A DNA stretch of 28,217 bases from NCBI GenBank assembly GCA_902488555.1, contig CABTWT010000005.1, positions 1 to 28,217 on the forward strand, in the 5' to 3' direction. Made by a program: the position numbers and the translations under genes. Below are positions 16,540 through 24,189 of this stretch, piece by piece; position 1 is the stretch's first letter; each line of letters starts with the position of its first letter. The notes under the pieces were generated by a model. That model was not told the DNA's origin. It did not search any database and saw only the letters and a list, made by a program, of their open reading frames with translations. The DNA is from an uncultured Anaerococcus sp. (lineage in GTDB: Bacteria; Bacillota_A; Clostridia; Tissierellales; Peptoniphilaceae).

Positions 16540-17679
16540 CTAATTTTTATATAAATATATTAATCTAAAAACTTGATTAACACATCTGCGTAAATTTTCT
16601 TCTGCTTTTTTGGCATCCATGGCATCTTCTACACTTCTGATTTGATCGAGTATAGGGAAGAAGGCATCAATGCCGTGCTTATTTACTTCTACGGCATCAT
16701 TGTCGACGACTCCTGCAAAGGCAATAACATTAGCACCGTGTTTTTTGGCAAGTTTTGCAACTCCTGTAGGAGCCTTGCCCATTGATGACTGAAAGTCTAT
16801 CTTACCTTCACCGGTTATCACCAAGTCTGCACTACTTAGATAATCATTGACATTTAGCATTTGTAGGATTAGTTCTATACCTGGAGAAAGTTCGGCTCCT
16901 AAATAGTTTTTAAAAGCATAACCCAAACCTCCAGCTGCTCCAACTCCTGGATAAATATCATCAGCATTTTTTATCACTTCAAGAGTTTTTTTGTGAAATA
17001 AAGACAAGTTATCATCTATAATTTCGACCTCTTTAGGATTTGCTCCTTTTTGTGGGCCGTAGACACTAGCAGATCCCCTTTTGCCAGTAAGTGGATTATC
17101 AACATCACAGGCTATTTTGAATGTAGCTTCTTTAAGCCTAGGATCTGCTTGCAATAGGTCAATTGTTGATAAGCTTCCTAAACCCTCGTTTGATGGGTGG
17201 ATGTCATTGTCATTTTTATCATAAAATCTAAAGCCAAGAGCTGATAGCATGCCAACTCCACCGTCATTTGTTGCAGATCCACCGATGCCAATAATGAAAT
17301 TTCTAATTCCCTTGTCAAGTGCATCTTTAATCATAGTACCAACACCATAAGTGCTTGCCTTTAGGGGGGAGAGTCTGTCTTTGATTAAGACCAAACCTGC
17401 AGCCTGACTCATTTCCATTATAGCCAGATTTTTATCTTTAATTATTACATAATTGCCAATAATTTTTTCGAAAAGCGGGTTTTCAACTTGGACTTCGATA
17501 AGGCTTGCCCCATCAAGCTCGCTCATAGATTCGACAGTGCCTTCACCTCCATCAGCTACTGGAAGGACAATAATATCTTCCTTTGGATTAAGCTTTTCTA
17601 TCTCATCTTTGATAATGTTTCCAGCTTCTGAGGATGATAAAGATCCTTTGAAGGAATCAATCATTATTAGGATTTTCAT
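16540..17679 (-). CDS. Glycerate kinase (GlxK/GarK family)
   Basis: A 379-residue cytoplasmic enzyme phosphorylating D-glycerate, in most family members at C2, feeding lower glycolysis. Recognisable motifs: the start MKILIMIDSFKGSLSS, VADGGEGT (41-48), GIGGSATNDGGVG (131-143), FKIACDVDNPLTG, GPQKGA, GAAGGLGYA and LVITGEGKIDFQS. Length matches the family (about 375-385). The start ATG 17679 has a near-perfect anti-Shine-Dalgarno site (AAAGGAGGTGACC). It is first in a two-gene operon with a GntP permease, giving uptake plus phosphorylation. A CG-centred palindrome within its promoter suggests repressor control. Confidence 0.95.
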   Translation of the reverse strand: MKILIMIDSFKGSLSSSEAGNIIKDEIEKLNPKEDIIVLPVADGGEGTVESMSELDGASLIEVQVENPLFEKIIGNYVIIKDKNLAIMEMSQAAGLVLIKDRLSPLKASTYGVGTMIKDALDKGIRNFIIGIGGSATNDGGVGMLSALGFRFYDKNDNDIHPSNEGLGSLSTIDLLQADPRLKEATFKIACDVDNPLTGKRGSASVYGPQKGANPKEVEIIDDNLSLFHKKTLEVIKNADDIYPGVGAAGGLGYAFKNYLGAELSPGIELILQMLNVNDYLSSADLVITGEGKIDFQSSMGKAPTGVAKLAKKHGANVIAFAGVVDNDAVEVNKHGIDAFFPILDQIRSVEDAMDAKKAEENLRRCVNQVFRLIYLYKN

Positions 17680-17696
17680 AGGTCACCTCCTTTATA

Positions 17697-17725
17697 ATTT
17701 TAAACTAGAAAAACGTTTTTGTAAA
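17697..17725 (-). promoter_or_regulatory. Promoter of the glycerate operon with an internal palindrome
   Basis: On the minus strand: TTTACA (17725-17720), a 17-base spacer, TAAAAT (17702-17697). The spacer contains the perfect 12-base palindrome AAAAACGTTTTT (17709-17720), centred on CG and touching the -35 hexamer. This is the expected place for a LacI/CcpA-type repressor operator; the outer bases do not match a full cre site. Confidence 0.62.
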
Positions 17726-17769
17726 TTAAATGATATAATTTATCATGGTCTAAGAATTTTACTTAAATG

Positions 17770-17778
17770 TGGTAAAAT
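17770..17778 (+). promoter_or_regulatory. Extended -10 promoter of the transglutaminase-macrodomain-HEPN operon
   Basis: TGG-TAAAAT gives a TGn-extended -10 element 28 bases ahead of ATG 17806. No convincing -35 is visible, as is usual for extended -10 promoters. It is the only good candidate in the 126-base divergent gap. Confidence 0.5.
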
Positions 17779-17805
17779 ACTAATACAGAGATTTTGAGGG
17801 ATAAT

Positions 17806-18822
17806 ATGAAAAAAATTATTTATATTTTAATATGTTTAATACTATCTTCATGTACCAACAAATCTAAAGAGGGGAGAGTTTCTCCTATTGATAGCTTGAC
17901 TGAAGATAGGATGATTGATGAAAGTAAGGTTTCTTTGGATGAAGAAAAACCCAAAAGTCCTATTCTTAAAGAACCACCATTCAAGGCAAAGGCTCTAGAT
18001 TATGAAATAATTAAGCCAGGTTTTTTGCTTGAAGATAGGTTTAAGGACCTAAGAACTCAGGATAAATATGCTGTGATGATGGTGGAATATTATGATGATG
18101 TAAATCAGACTTTTCATGTCAGCAGAATCCTAACAGAGGCTTTGAAGGATCCAAATGTAATAATCGAAAATGATTTTGATGACAAGATGGACTTTGCTAC
18201 AGACCTATTTTTACTAAGCCCATTTTATTCTAAGGGTAAGATTGAACCTTATATTTACTACAATTATTGGTTTGATGAAAGGACTTTTTCCTTAAAACCA
18301 AGATATGCAATAGAGGAGAATACCAAAACTTACCTAAATCCTGATGAGGAAAAGGCTGTTGAAAATCAAATCAAAGTTCTAGTCGACTATGCAAATGATA
18401 ATTACGATAATGACTATGATAAGGCATATTATTTTGCTCTCTGGCTAGCAGAAAACAACGAATACCAATACCATGGTGACAAGGATAATATCATAGAAAA
18501 CAATATGTATGGAGCCTTGGTCAAGGGATTAAGCCAATGTTCTGGCTTTGCCCAAAGTTTTACAAGACTTTGCCAAGAGGTAGGCATCCCTAGCTATTCA
18601 GTTACAGGAAATACAGAAGATCCTAATAGGCCTGATGACTACTCAGGAGAACACCAATGGAATGTAATAAAACTTGGAGATACATGGTCCTATGTTGATG
18701 TTACAGGCATGGTTGCCAATGGCAGCGATTATTATTACTATTATTTTGATAGGTCAAAGTATGAATTTGTTGATTATTATGTAAGCAATTTCTACAAGGA
18801 TATTGAGGAGTATATAAGATGA
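17806..18822 (+). CDS. Transglutaminase-like lipoprotein
   Basis: A 338-residue predicted lipoprotein. Residues 1-15 are a lipoprotein signal with lipobox LSSC and acylated Cys16. A charged linker follows (to about residue 60). The C-terminal part contains a transglutaminase/protease-like core with the Cys-His-Asp triad in order: Cys245 in LSQCSGFAQSF, His283 in GEHQWNVIKL and Asp298 in YVDVTG. An unusual run of tyrosines (SDYYYYYFDRS) follows. Such surface proteins are thought to act as cysteine proteases or crosslinkers, but the substrate is unknown. The start ATG 17806 has GAGGG five bases upstream; an in-frame TTG at 17794 is less likely. It is first in a tightly packed operon, overlapping the next gene by four bases. 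Confidence 0.85.
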   Translation: MKKIIYILICLILSSCTNKSKEGRVSPIDSLTEDRMIDESKVSLDEEKPKSPILKEPPFKAKALDYEIIKPGFLLEDRFKDLRTQDKYAVMMVEYYDDVNQTFHVSRILTEALKDPNVIIENDFDDKMDFATDLFLLSPFYSKGKIEPYIYYNYWFDERTFSLKPRYAIEENTKTYLNPDEEKAVENQIKVLVDYANDNYDNDYDKAYYFALWLAENNEYQYHGDKDNIIENNMYGALVKGLSQCSGFAQSFTRLCQEVGIPSYSVTGNTEDPNRPDDYSGEHQWNVIKLGDTWSYVDVTGMVANGSDYYYYYFDRSKYEFVDYYVSNFYKDIEEYIR

Positions 18823-19241
18823 TTGTAAATCCGTATCAAGAGCTGATTTCTTTGCATGATATGAGAATAGAAAATATAGAAATAAAGGATAATACGGCAT
18901 ATATAAAGCTTAACAATGCCTATCTGTTAGGTCAAACAAATAGTTATATGTTGGATGAGCCTCTAATCATAATCAATGACCTTATCAATATCGAAGCTAA
19001 CAGCGATTATCCAATAAGAATAAGAGTTTATGGTGATAAGAATATTTTTGATGTTAATATTTCTGACTTCAATAAATATACTTTCGATATCCTTGAAGAA
19101 GCCTATGGATTTGGCCTTGTACACTTTTTTGGCCTAGCTATGAAATATCAAGATAATAAAGCATATAATTGTTTTTTAGATATACACTTTACGGGAGACC
19201 TAGAGATAAAGTGGGATAACAAAGTTTTATTAGGGGTATAG
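18819..19241 (+). CDS. Hypothetical beta-rich protein (140 aa)
   Basis: A 140-residue cytoplasmic protein without signal or membrane segment. It starts at an ATG overlapping the previous stop (ATGA) with GAGGAG-like sequence upstream, and its TAG stop is directly followed by the ATG of the next gene. The sequence alternates short hydrophobic strands (AYIKLNNAYLL, EPLIIINDLINIE, YPIRIRVYG, CFLDIHFTGDLEIKW), suggesting a beta-sandwich with one helix. It recalls small immunity-like or DUF proteins, but I do not recognise the family. Being sandwiched between a surface transglutaminase-like gene and a macrodomain gene suggests a shared function that cannot be named. Confidence 0.75.
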   Translation: MIVNPYQELISLHDMRIENIEIKDNTAYIKLNNAYLLGQTNSYMLDEPLIIINDLINIEANSDYPIRIRVYGDKNIFDVNISDFNKYTFDILEEAYGFGLVHFFGLAMKYQDNKAYNCFLDIHFTGDLEIKWDNKVLLGV

Positions 19242-19744
19242 ATGAGTTTTTTATAGTTAATGAAGATATAACAAGGATGGATGTAGAGGCTATAGTAAAT
19301 GCGGCAAATACTGGACTAAGAATGGGCGATGGAGTTTGTGGAGCTATCTTTTTAGCTGCAGGAGCCGATAAGCTTACTAAAGCATGTGATGAGCTAGCGC
19401 CAATAAAAACAGGAGAGGCTGTCATCACAAATGGATTTGATTTAAAAGCAGAGTATATAATCCACACGGCTGGACCAGTGTATAATCCAAATAATGACGA
19501 GGAATCTGCAATACTTTTGGAACATTCTTACAAAAATTCTTTGATACTTGCTAGAGAAAATAATATAACTTCTCTTGCCTTTCCCTTGATTTCTGCAGGG
19601 ATTTATGGATTTCCCAAAATAAATGCATACGAGATAGGAAAAAGAACAATTGAAAATTTTCTAAAAGAAAATGATATGGACGTGTATCTTACCATAGTTG
19701 ATAAGGAAATAATAGATAGGATAAATAATGGAACTTACAGATAA
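19242..19744 (+). CDS. Macrodomain (ADP-ribose-binding/hydrolysing) protein, frame broken at a T6 run
   Basis: Macrodomain of the MacroD/YmdB-like class, expected to bind ADP-ribose and possibly remove it from proteins or nucleic acids. It has AIVNAANTGLRMGDGVCGAI, IIHTAGPVY and FPLISAGIYGFP, the loops that hold ADP-ribose. The natural start is ATG 19242, with AGGGG five bases upstream and directly abutting the previous stop, but this frame hits TAG after four codons. Adding one T to the six at 19247-19252 gives MSFFIVNEDITRMDVEAIVN, a complete canonical N-terminus including the EDIT segment that contacts ADP-ribose. As written, only ATG 19277 opens the frame; that product (155 aa) lacks the first strand and has no good ribosome binding site. 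It overlaps the next gene by 17 bases. Confidence 0.82.
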
Positions 19745-20651
19745 ATTTGAATTTGATTCTTGCAAGAAGAAAACACCATATACTATAGATCATGGAGAAA
19801 TCCCTATTGAAATAAGTCCGGATTTAACACAAGCAATCTACTACTTGCTTTGGTATGTGCCAAATATAAAGTCAGAGCAATCAAAGAAGAACGAACTATT
19901 ATTAAATCCTCAATACGATAATTATATTTTCTTAGAGATAATGAAGGCTATGAATTTAGAAGATGAAGATGTCCTATTTACAGAAACAATTGATGACAAG
20001 ATAATAAAGCCCTTTCTTAAGGAAGTATGTCCCAGAGAATACAAAATAATAATGACTATATCTCCTGGAGAGACAAAGACTATGGCGTTATTAAGACATA
20101 TAAGAAATGCCATTGCTCATGGGAATTTCAATATTATTGACGATACTTTGCTAGGTTTTGACATACAAAGAAATGACAAGGAGACAGAGTATCGTGGATT
20201 TTTCAAGATTAATCCAACTGACCTACTGAGGGCTCTAAAGAAAATCCAGTTTGATTACAATTCTCAAAAACTTATCAAAACAGCTTTTAAGAATTGTGGC
20301 TACCATATAGAAGCATACCAAGAAAAATATCAAAGAAGTCACGATTTTGAATTATTTGCCAGGAAAAACAAGAAAAAATACGCCATAGATATCAAAAATT
20401 ATGAATACGAAAAAACTGTAGATAAGGACTTTATAGATGATATGATTAAGCAATACGAAGGCTTAATAGAAGGCATTACTCCTGTTTTAATAATTCATTC
20501 ATCTTATCTTGATGATAAGAGCAAGGATGAACTTTTGAAACACGATGTTATCATCCTTGATGTCAAAAACATCAAGAAAATGATAAAAGGCAGAGATATG
20601 GTTAGTGAGATTGAAAGAGCCCAAGATATCAAGGCTAATATCATCCAATAA
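19728..20651 (+). CDS. HEPN-like plus PD-(D/E)XK-like nuclease protein (307 aa)
   Basis: A 307-residue cytoplasmic protein that appears to have two parts. The N-terminal ~180 residues are mostly helical and contain LLRHIRNAIAHGNFNI, an R-X4-H motif (Arg126 to His131), the catalytic signature of HEPN ribonucleases. The C-terminal part contains HDFELFARKNKKKYAIDIKN, where Asp206 and Asp221-Ile-Lys223 fit the D...(D/E)XK pattern of restriction-endonuclease (Mrr-like) folds, followed by helices. The start ATG 19728 lies inside the macrodomain frame, so translation is probably coupled. HEPN and PD-(D/E)XK domains are common in phage defence and toxin systems, and a neighbouring macrodomain would fit an ADP-ribose signal or modification. 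Domain calls rest on motifs only; biochemical role is unproven. Confidence 0.75.
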   Translation: MELTDKFEFDSCKKKTPYTIDHGEIPIEISPDLTQAIYYLLWYVPNIKSEQSKKNELLLNPQYDNYIFLEIMKAMNLEDEDVLFTETIDDKIIKPFLKEVCPREYKIIMTISPGETKTMALLRHIRNAIAHGNFNIIDDTLLGFDIQRNDKETEYRGFFKINPTDLLRALKKIQFDYNSQKLIKTAFKNCGYHIEAYQEKYQRSHDFELFARKNKKKYAIDIKNYEYEKTVDKDFIDDMIKQYEGLIEGITPVLIIHSSYLDDKSKDELLKHDVIILDVKNIKKMIKGRDMVSEIERAQDIKANIIQ

Positions 20652-20682
20652 TTTTAATAATATTATTATTTTAACAAAAAAA

Positions 20683-20710
20683 GTTTAAAAACCTAGTAAA
20701 TGGGTATACT
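20683..20710 (+). promoter_or_regulatory. Sigma-B-like promoter of the alanine-rich membrane protein
   Basis: GTTTAA (20683-20688), 13 bases, GGGTAT (20702-20707) matches the Bacillus sigma-B consensus in all twelve hexamer bases. TATACT (20705-20710) overlaps and could be a sigma-A -10 with a poor -35. The region 20652-20759 holds nothing else except the AAGGAGG site before ATG 20760. Confidence 0.45.
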
Positions 20711-20759
20711 ATAACTAGTAGCAAAAATATATTATATTGTTATTATTAAAGGAGGAATC

Positions 20760-21941
20760 ATGACAGATAAAAAGAATAATGATTCAAAAAAGGAAATTTT
20801 TGAAACAGACAGAAATGTTGAAAGATCAAGCAGGAACACAAATAGAGCTCCACGCAGAAGTGAGAGAGAAAGAAAGCAAAGACCAGGTGTTCCAGTATAT
20901 GAACAAGCAACAAGTGCTATTCCAGCTGGAAACAACCTTTCTTGGGCATCAATACTAGCTGGAGCAGTAACAGCAGCAGCTTGCTTTGCAACACTAAGCT
21001 TACTTACAGCTGCATTAGGATTTGGTCTATTCTCACCAACAACTAGTGATCCACTATCAGGAGTTGGCGTAGGAACAGGTATATGGACTGCCATAACTCT
21101 AATCCTATCATTTTTAGCAGGTGGATTTGTTGCAGGATATTCAGCAAGATCAACAGGTAAATTGCATGGTGCTATTACTTGGGCAGTTACACTACTACTA
21201 TTACTAACTTTTGTAATTAATGCCATCAGTCAAGTACTAGGAGCAGCAGCAAATGTAGCAGGAACTGCAGCAAACGTTGCAGGAAATGTAGCAGGATCAA
21301 CAATTTCAGCTACAGGTGATGCAGTAAGTGCTGGTGTAGAAAAAGCTGGAAATGCAATTGGTGATGTAGATACAGCAGAACTACAAGAAAATGTTGAAAA
21401 ATATCTAAGTGATACAGATATAGAAGAACTACAACCAGAATATCTTAACAATCAACTTGAAGAATCAAAAGATGAAATTGGTCAAGCAGTTAAAGATATT
21501 GCATTAAACCCAGATAATGCCAATAATATTATTTCTGACTTAACAAAATCACTTCAAGATAAGGCTAACACAATAGCTGATTCTGCAGATAGAGATGCAA
21601 TTGCAAATGCAGTAGCTCAAAACTCTGATTTAACTCAAGAAGAAGCAGAAGAAGTAACAGATAATATTTATAATGGTTTAGTTGATGCTAACAAACAAGC
21701 ACAAACAGCTTTAAACGATGCTTCAACACAAATTAACAACTATGCAACAGAAGCTGAAAATAAAGTAGACGAAACAGTTGAAAATGCAAAAGAAGGTGCA
21801 GAAGATGCATCAAATAAAGCATCAGCTGGTTCAGTAATCACATTCCTTGGCTTAATCGCAGCACTTGCACTATCAGCATGGGGTGGCCAAATGGGTGAAC
21901 AAAAAGCTTTAGAGTTTGTAAGAAAAGAAACAATTAGATAA
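20760..21941 (+). CDS. Alanine-rich membrane protein of unknown function (393 aa)
   Basis: A 393-residue membrane protein. Residues 1-60 are hydrophilic and basic (cytoplasmic). A segment beginning near SWASILAGAVTAAACFATLS has about three membrane helices with glycine-rich stretches (GVGVGTGIWTAITLILSFLAGGFVAGYSAR), a pattern I associate with YrzE-like or TIGR04086-like envelope proteins. A repeated Ala/Val/Gly section (ANVAGTAANVAGNVAGS) leads into a long, acidic, Gln/Asn/Ala-rich helical domain (about residues 205-365), likely coiled coil. A final hydrophobic helix (VITFLGLIAALALSAWGGQM) closes it. The topology suggests the coiled coil lies outside the cell, held by helices at both ends. 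The promoter looks sigma-B-like. A stress or envelope role is plausible, not shown. Confidence 0.82.
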   Translation: MTDKKNNDSKKEIFETDRNVERSSRNTNRAPRRSERERKQRPGVPVYEQATSAIPAGNNLSWASILAGAVTAAACFATLSLLTAALGFGLFSPTTSDPLSGVGVGTGIWTAITLILSFLAGGFVAGYSARSTGKLHGAITWAVTLLLLLTFVINAISQVLGAAANVAGTAANVAGNVAGSTISATGDAVSAGVEKAGNAIGDVDTAELQENVEKYLSDTDIEELQPEYLNNQLEESKDEIGQAVKDIALNPDNANNIISDLTKSLQDKANTIADSADRDAIANAVAQNSDLTQEEAEEVTDNIYNGLVDANKQAQTALNDASTQINNYATEAENKVDETVENAKEGAEDASNKASAGSVITFLGLIAALALSAWGGQMGEQKALEFVRKETIR

Positions 21942-21955
21942 TATAATAATTTTTT

Positions 21956-21983
21956 AGAGAAGGCTTAGGCTTTCTCTTTTTTT
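21956..21983 (+). terminator. Terminator after the alanine-rich membrane protein
   Basis: AGAGAAGGC/GCTTTCTCT (21956-21964 with 21969-21977, one G-U pair) with loop TTAG is followed by seven T (21977-21983). Confidence 0.88.
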
Positions 21984-22010
21984 GTGTTAATATAATTGAA
22001 GGAGGATATA

Positions 22011-22769
22011 ATGAGAGTTGAATTAATAAATTATACTAAAAATGCAGAAGAAACCATAGCCCAAGCTGGAAAACTTTGTTATTCCAAGGTAGGAGTAGAA
22101 GAAATAAAAGAAAAACTAGATGATAAATCAATAGAAAAATACATAACAATGCTGATGGACATGGGACATATGTCACCAATAGAACACGTTAGCTTTACCT
22201 TTGCTGCTGAGGGAGTTTCAAGAACACTGACCCACCAATTAGTTAGGCATAGGCTTGCATCATATTCCCAACAATCTCAAAGATATGTAAAGCTAGAAAA
22301 TTTTGAATACATAATTCCACCAGCTATAAAAGAGGACAGTAAGACCCTAGAAATATATGAAAAGGCTATGGAAAATTCCAAAGAATCTTATCTAAAGATA
22401 TCAGAATCCTTATTTGATAAGTATTATGAAGAAAATTTATCAGCTGGGCTTAATGAAAAAGAAGCTAGGTCAAAGGCGGAAAAAAAATCAATAGAGGATG
22501 CTAGATATGTGTTCCCAAATGCCTGTGAAACAAAAATAGTTTTTACTATGAATGCTAGGAATCTTCTGCATTTCTTTTCTCTTAGATCTTGCAACAGAGC
22601 TCAATGGGAGATTAGAGAGATGGCCTTTGAGATGGTAAAAATATGTAAAGAAATCTATCCTACTTTATTTAAAAATGCAGGTCCATCCTGTGTAAACGGT
22701 CTTTGTCCAGAAGGCAAAATGACTTGTGGCAAGATAAAAGAAGTTAGAGAAATCTACAATAATCTATAA
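22011..22769 (+). CDS. thyX: Flavin-dependent thymidylate synthase ThyX
   Basis: A 252-residue enzyme making dTMP from dUMP with methylene-tetrahydrofolate, using FAD and NADPH, in place of ThyA. The ThyX motif RHRX7S is present at residues 79-89 ([11 protein letters not shown]). Supporting motifs: [11 protein letters not shown] near the flavin site and [21 protein letters not shown] with [12 protein letters not shown]. The C-terminus has a Cys-rich ending ([15 protein letters not shown]), often seen in clostridial ThyX. The start ATG 22011 has AAGGAGG five to six bases upstream; an in-frame TTG at 21996 overlaps the upstream TATAAT (21991-21996) and is unlikely. It is monocistronic between two terminators. 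Confidence 0.97.
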   Translation: MRVELINYTKNAEETIAQAGKLCYSKVGVEEIKEKLDDKSIEKYITMLMDMGHMSPIEHVSFTFAAEGVSRTLTHQLVRHRLASYSQQSQRYVKLENFEYIIPPAIKEDSKTLEIYEKAMENSKESYLKISESLFDKYYEENLSAGLNEKEARSKAEKKSIEDARYVFPNACETKIVFTMNARNLLHFFSLRSCNRAQWEIREMAFEMVKICKEIYPTLFKNAGPSCVNGLCPEGKMTCGKIKEVREIYNNL

Positions 22770-22800
22770 AAAATCTCCCCAAAAAATGGGGAGCTTATTT
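22770..22800. terminator. Bidirectional terminator between thyX and the S41-like gene
   Basis: CTCCCC/GGGGAG (22775-22780 with 22788-22793) encloses AAAAAAT. On the minus strand it runs into ATTTTTTAT; on the plus strand into CTTATTTTA. It also overlaps the end of the convergent gene. Confidence 0.85.
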
Positions 22801-24179
22801 TATCTTAGTATGTTGAGCATTGCATTAATTGGTTCTTTGGAATTGATCTTTTGATCATATTCTAAATATAACTTTTCTTCATTTTTGCTAAAGGATGAGT
22901 TTATTGAAACAATGAGTCCTGAGTGTTCCAATATATACAAATTGCTAGGGGCATTGTAGATGACATCCTTATGGCTAGTGGCAGATTCTAGGGCATTTTT
23001 TACAATATATGCTCCGTTTGTCTGTAATACTCTAGCAAATTTTATAGCTTCATTGGCGGTATTTTCATTGGTCAAAACATATATTTTCCTAACAGCATAT
23101 TCTATATTCCTTTTAATATCAAGGCTTAGCTGATCATAGTATAGGTATTGGTTAGGATCTATAAGATCAATTTCTTCTGGATATTTTGATGAATCATTTT
23201 TAACAAAGGCAGTTTTGTATGGACTGTTTTCATCTTCCTTGAAATTTTTTAGACTATCTTGGAAAAGCTTAGACCTATAAAATATAATATTATCTTCATG
23301 GTAGTCATTTGCCATAAGGATCTTTGATAATTCTATCCAGTAGCTACTATCAATAGAATTATTGTCTGACAAATCCAAAATAATAGTTCCAATAGGTCCG
23401 TTGTCCCTGAAAAAATCAGTTATTTTTTTAATATCTCCATCAACTTCATTAGCCCTAAAATCTTTTAGAGTAATGCTTGCAACATTATTGCTAACCTTTG
23501 TTATTTGCATAGAAGGCTTATCAATATTTGCATTTTCCAACAATCTCTTGTACCTATCAACAGCTTGTGGATTTTCCAGGACCGTTTTTTGTGGAGACTT
23601 GCCTTTGTTCCTATAGTAATCAAACAAGCTATCATATGTCTGCTTATCAATTACAAATGTCCTAGTGTCGTCCAATACCTTTAAGTACTGGCTTAGTATA
23701 GAGTAGTAGTCTTGGTCAGTCTTTGAGGCAGCTATTTTTTTTCTAAAATTCTGATACTGGTTAGAAAATTCTAGAAAGTCTTTAGTATTTAACTTATCAA
23801 CGGCATAATTTTTTGAAATCACATCATATAAGTCGTCAAAATCTGTAATCTTTTCTGCAGCTGACAGAGACCTATTTTCGGATGGACTTACAAAAACTTC
23901 GCTTCCAATACTATCCAAAACCTCATCACGAAATGCTGGATAGCCCGTTTTTTTATAGGAGTAGAGACTATTTACTATTGCCTTTGTTGCAAAAAATAGG
24001 ACTATAACAAGTATTGCCAATAAGACAATCCTACGTATGAGGAATTTCCTTCGTCTTTGTTTCCTCTTTTTTTCGACTCTTTTTCTCCTAGATGGACTCA
24101 TATTATTTGTATTTTTTGGGGATCTTTTCTTATAAAGATCTTTATTTTGCCTTGATTTTCTTTTTGTATCTCTTGACAT
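22800..24179 (-). CDS. Membrane-anchored protein resembling an inactive S41 (C-terminal processing) peptidase
   Basis: A 459-residue protein with a strongly basic cytoplasmic tail (residues 1-46) and one membrane helix (about 47-66); the rest is extracellular. It looks like a tail-specific/tricorn-type S41 fold: helical ITDFDDLYDVISKNY near residue 110, VLDDTRTFVID where S41 members often have L-D-x-H-T, GTIILDLSDN and RKIYVLTNENTANEAIKFA. In active enzymes the last stretch reads like T-A-S-A-A-E with the nucleophile Ser. Here the position is Asn, and the His and Lys are also not apparent. It is probably a non-catalytic member that binds a peptide or wall ligand. It is third in an operon with an OmpR-type regulator and a sensor kinase, starting 10 bases after the kinase stop. 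The S41 relationship is an inference from short motifs. Confidence 0.62.
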   Translation of the reverse strand: MSRDTKRKSRQNKDLYKKRSPKNTNNMSPSRRKRVEKKRKQRRRKFLIRRIVLLAILVIVLFFATKAIVNSLYSYKKTGYPAFRDEVLDSIGSEVFVSPSENRSLSAAEKITDFDDLYDVISKNYAVDKLNTKDFLEFSNQYQNFRKKIAASKTDQDYYSILSQYLKVLDDTRTFVIDKQTYDSLFDYYRNKGKSPQKTVLENPQAVDRYKRLLENANIDKPSMQITKVSNNVASITLKDFRANEVDGDIKKITDFFRDNGPIGTIILDLSDNNSIDSSYWIELSKILMANDYHEDNIIFYRSKLFQDSLKNFKEDENSPYKTAFVKNDSSKYPEEIDLIDPNQYLYYDQLSLDIKRNIEYAVRKIYVLTNENTANEAIKFARVLQTNGAYIVKNALESATSHKDVIYNAPSNLYILEHSGLIVSINSSFSKNEEKLYLEYDQKINSKEPINAMLNILR

Positions 24180-24189
24180 AATATCCTGC

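Noticed and set aside
19229..19277. Non-standard ATT or ATA start giving the full macrodomain without a frameshift
   Set aside because: The in-frame ATT at 19229 and ATA at 19238 are poor initiators and lack a suitably spaced ribosome binding site, whereas ATG 19242 is ideally placed.
21996..22011. TTG start for ThyX at 21996
   Set aside because: It overlaps a TATAAT box and the ribosome binding site that serves ATG 22011; family N-termini begin with the MRVELI-type strand.
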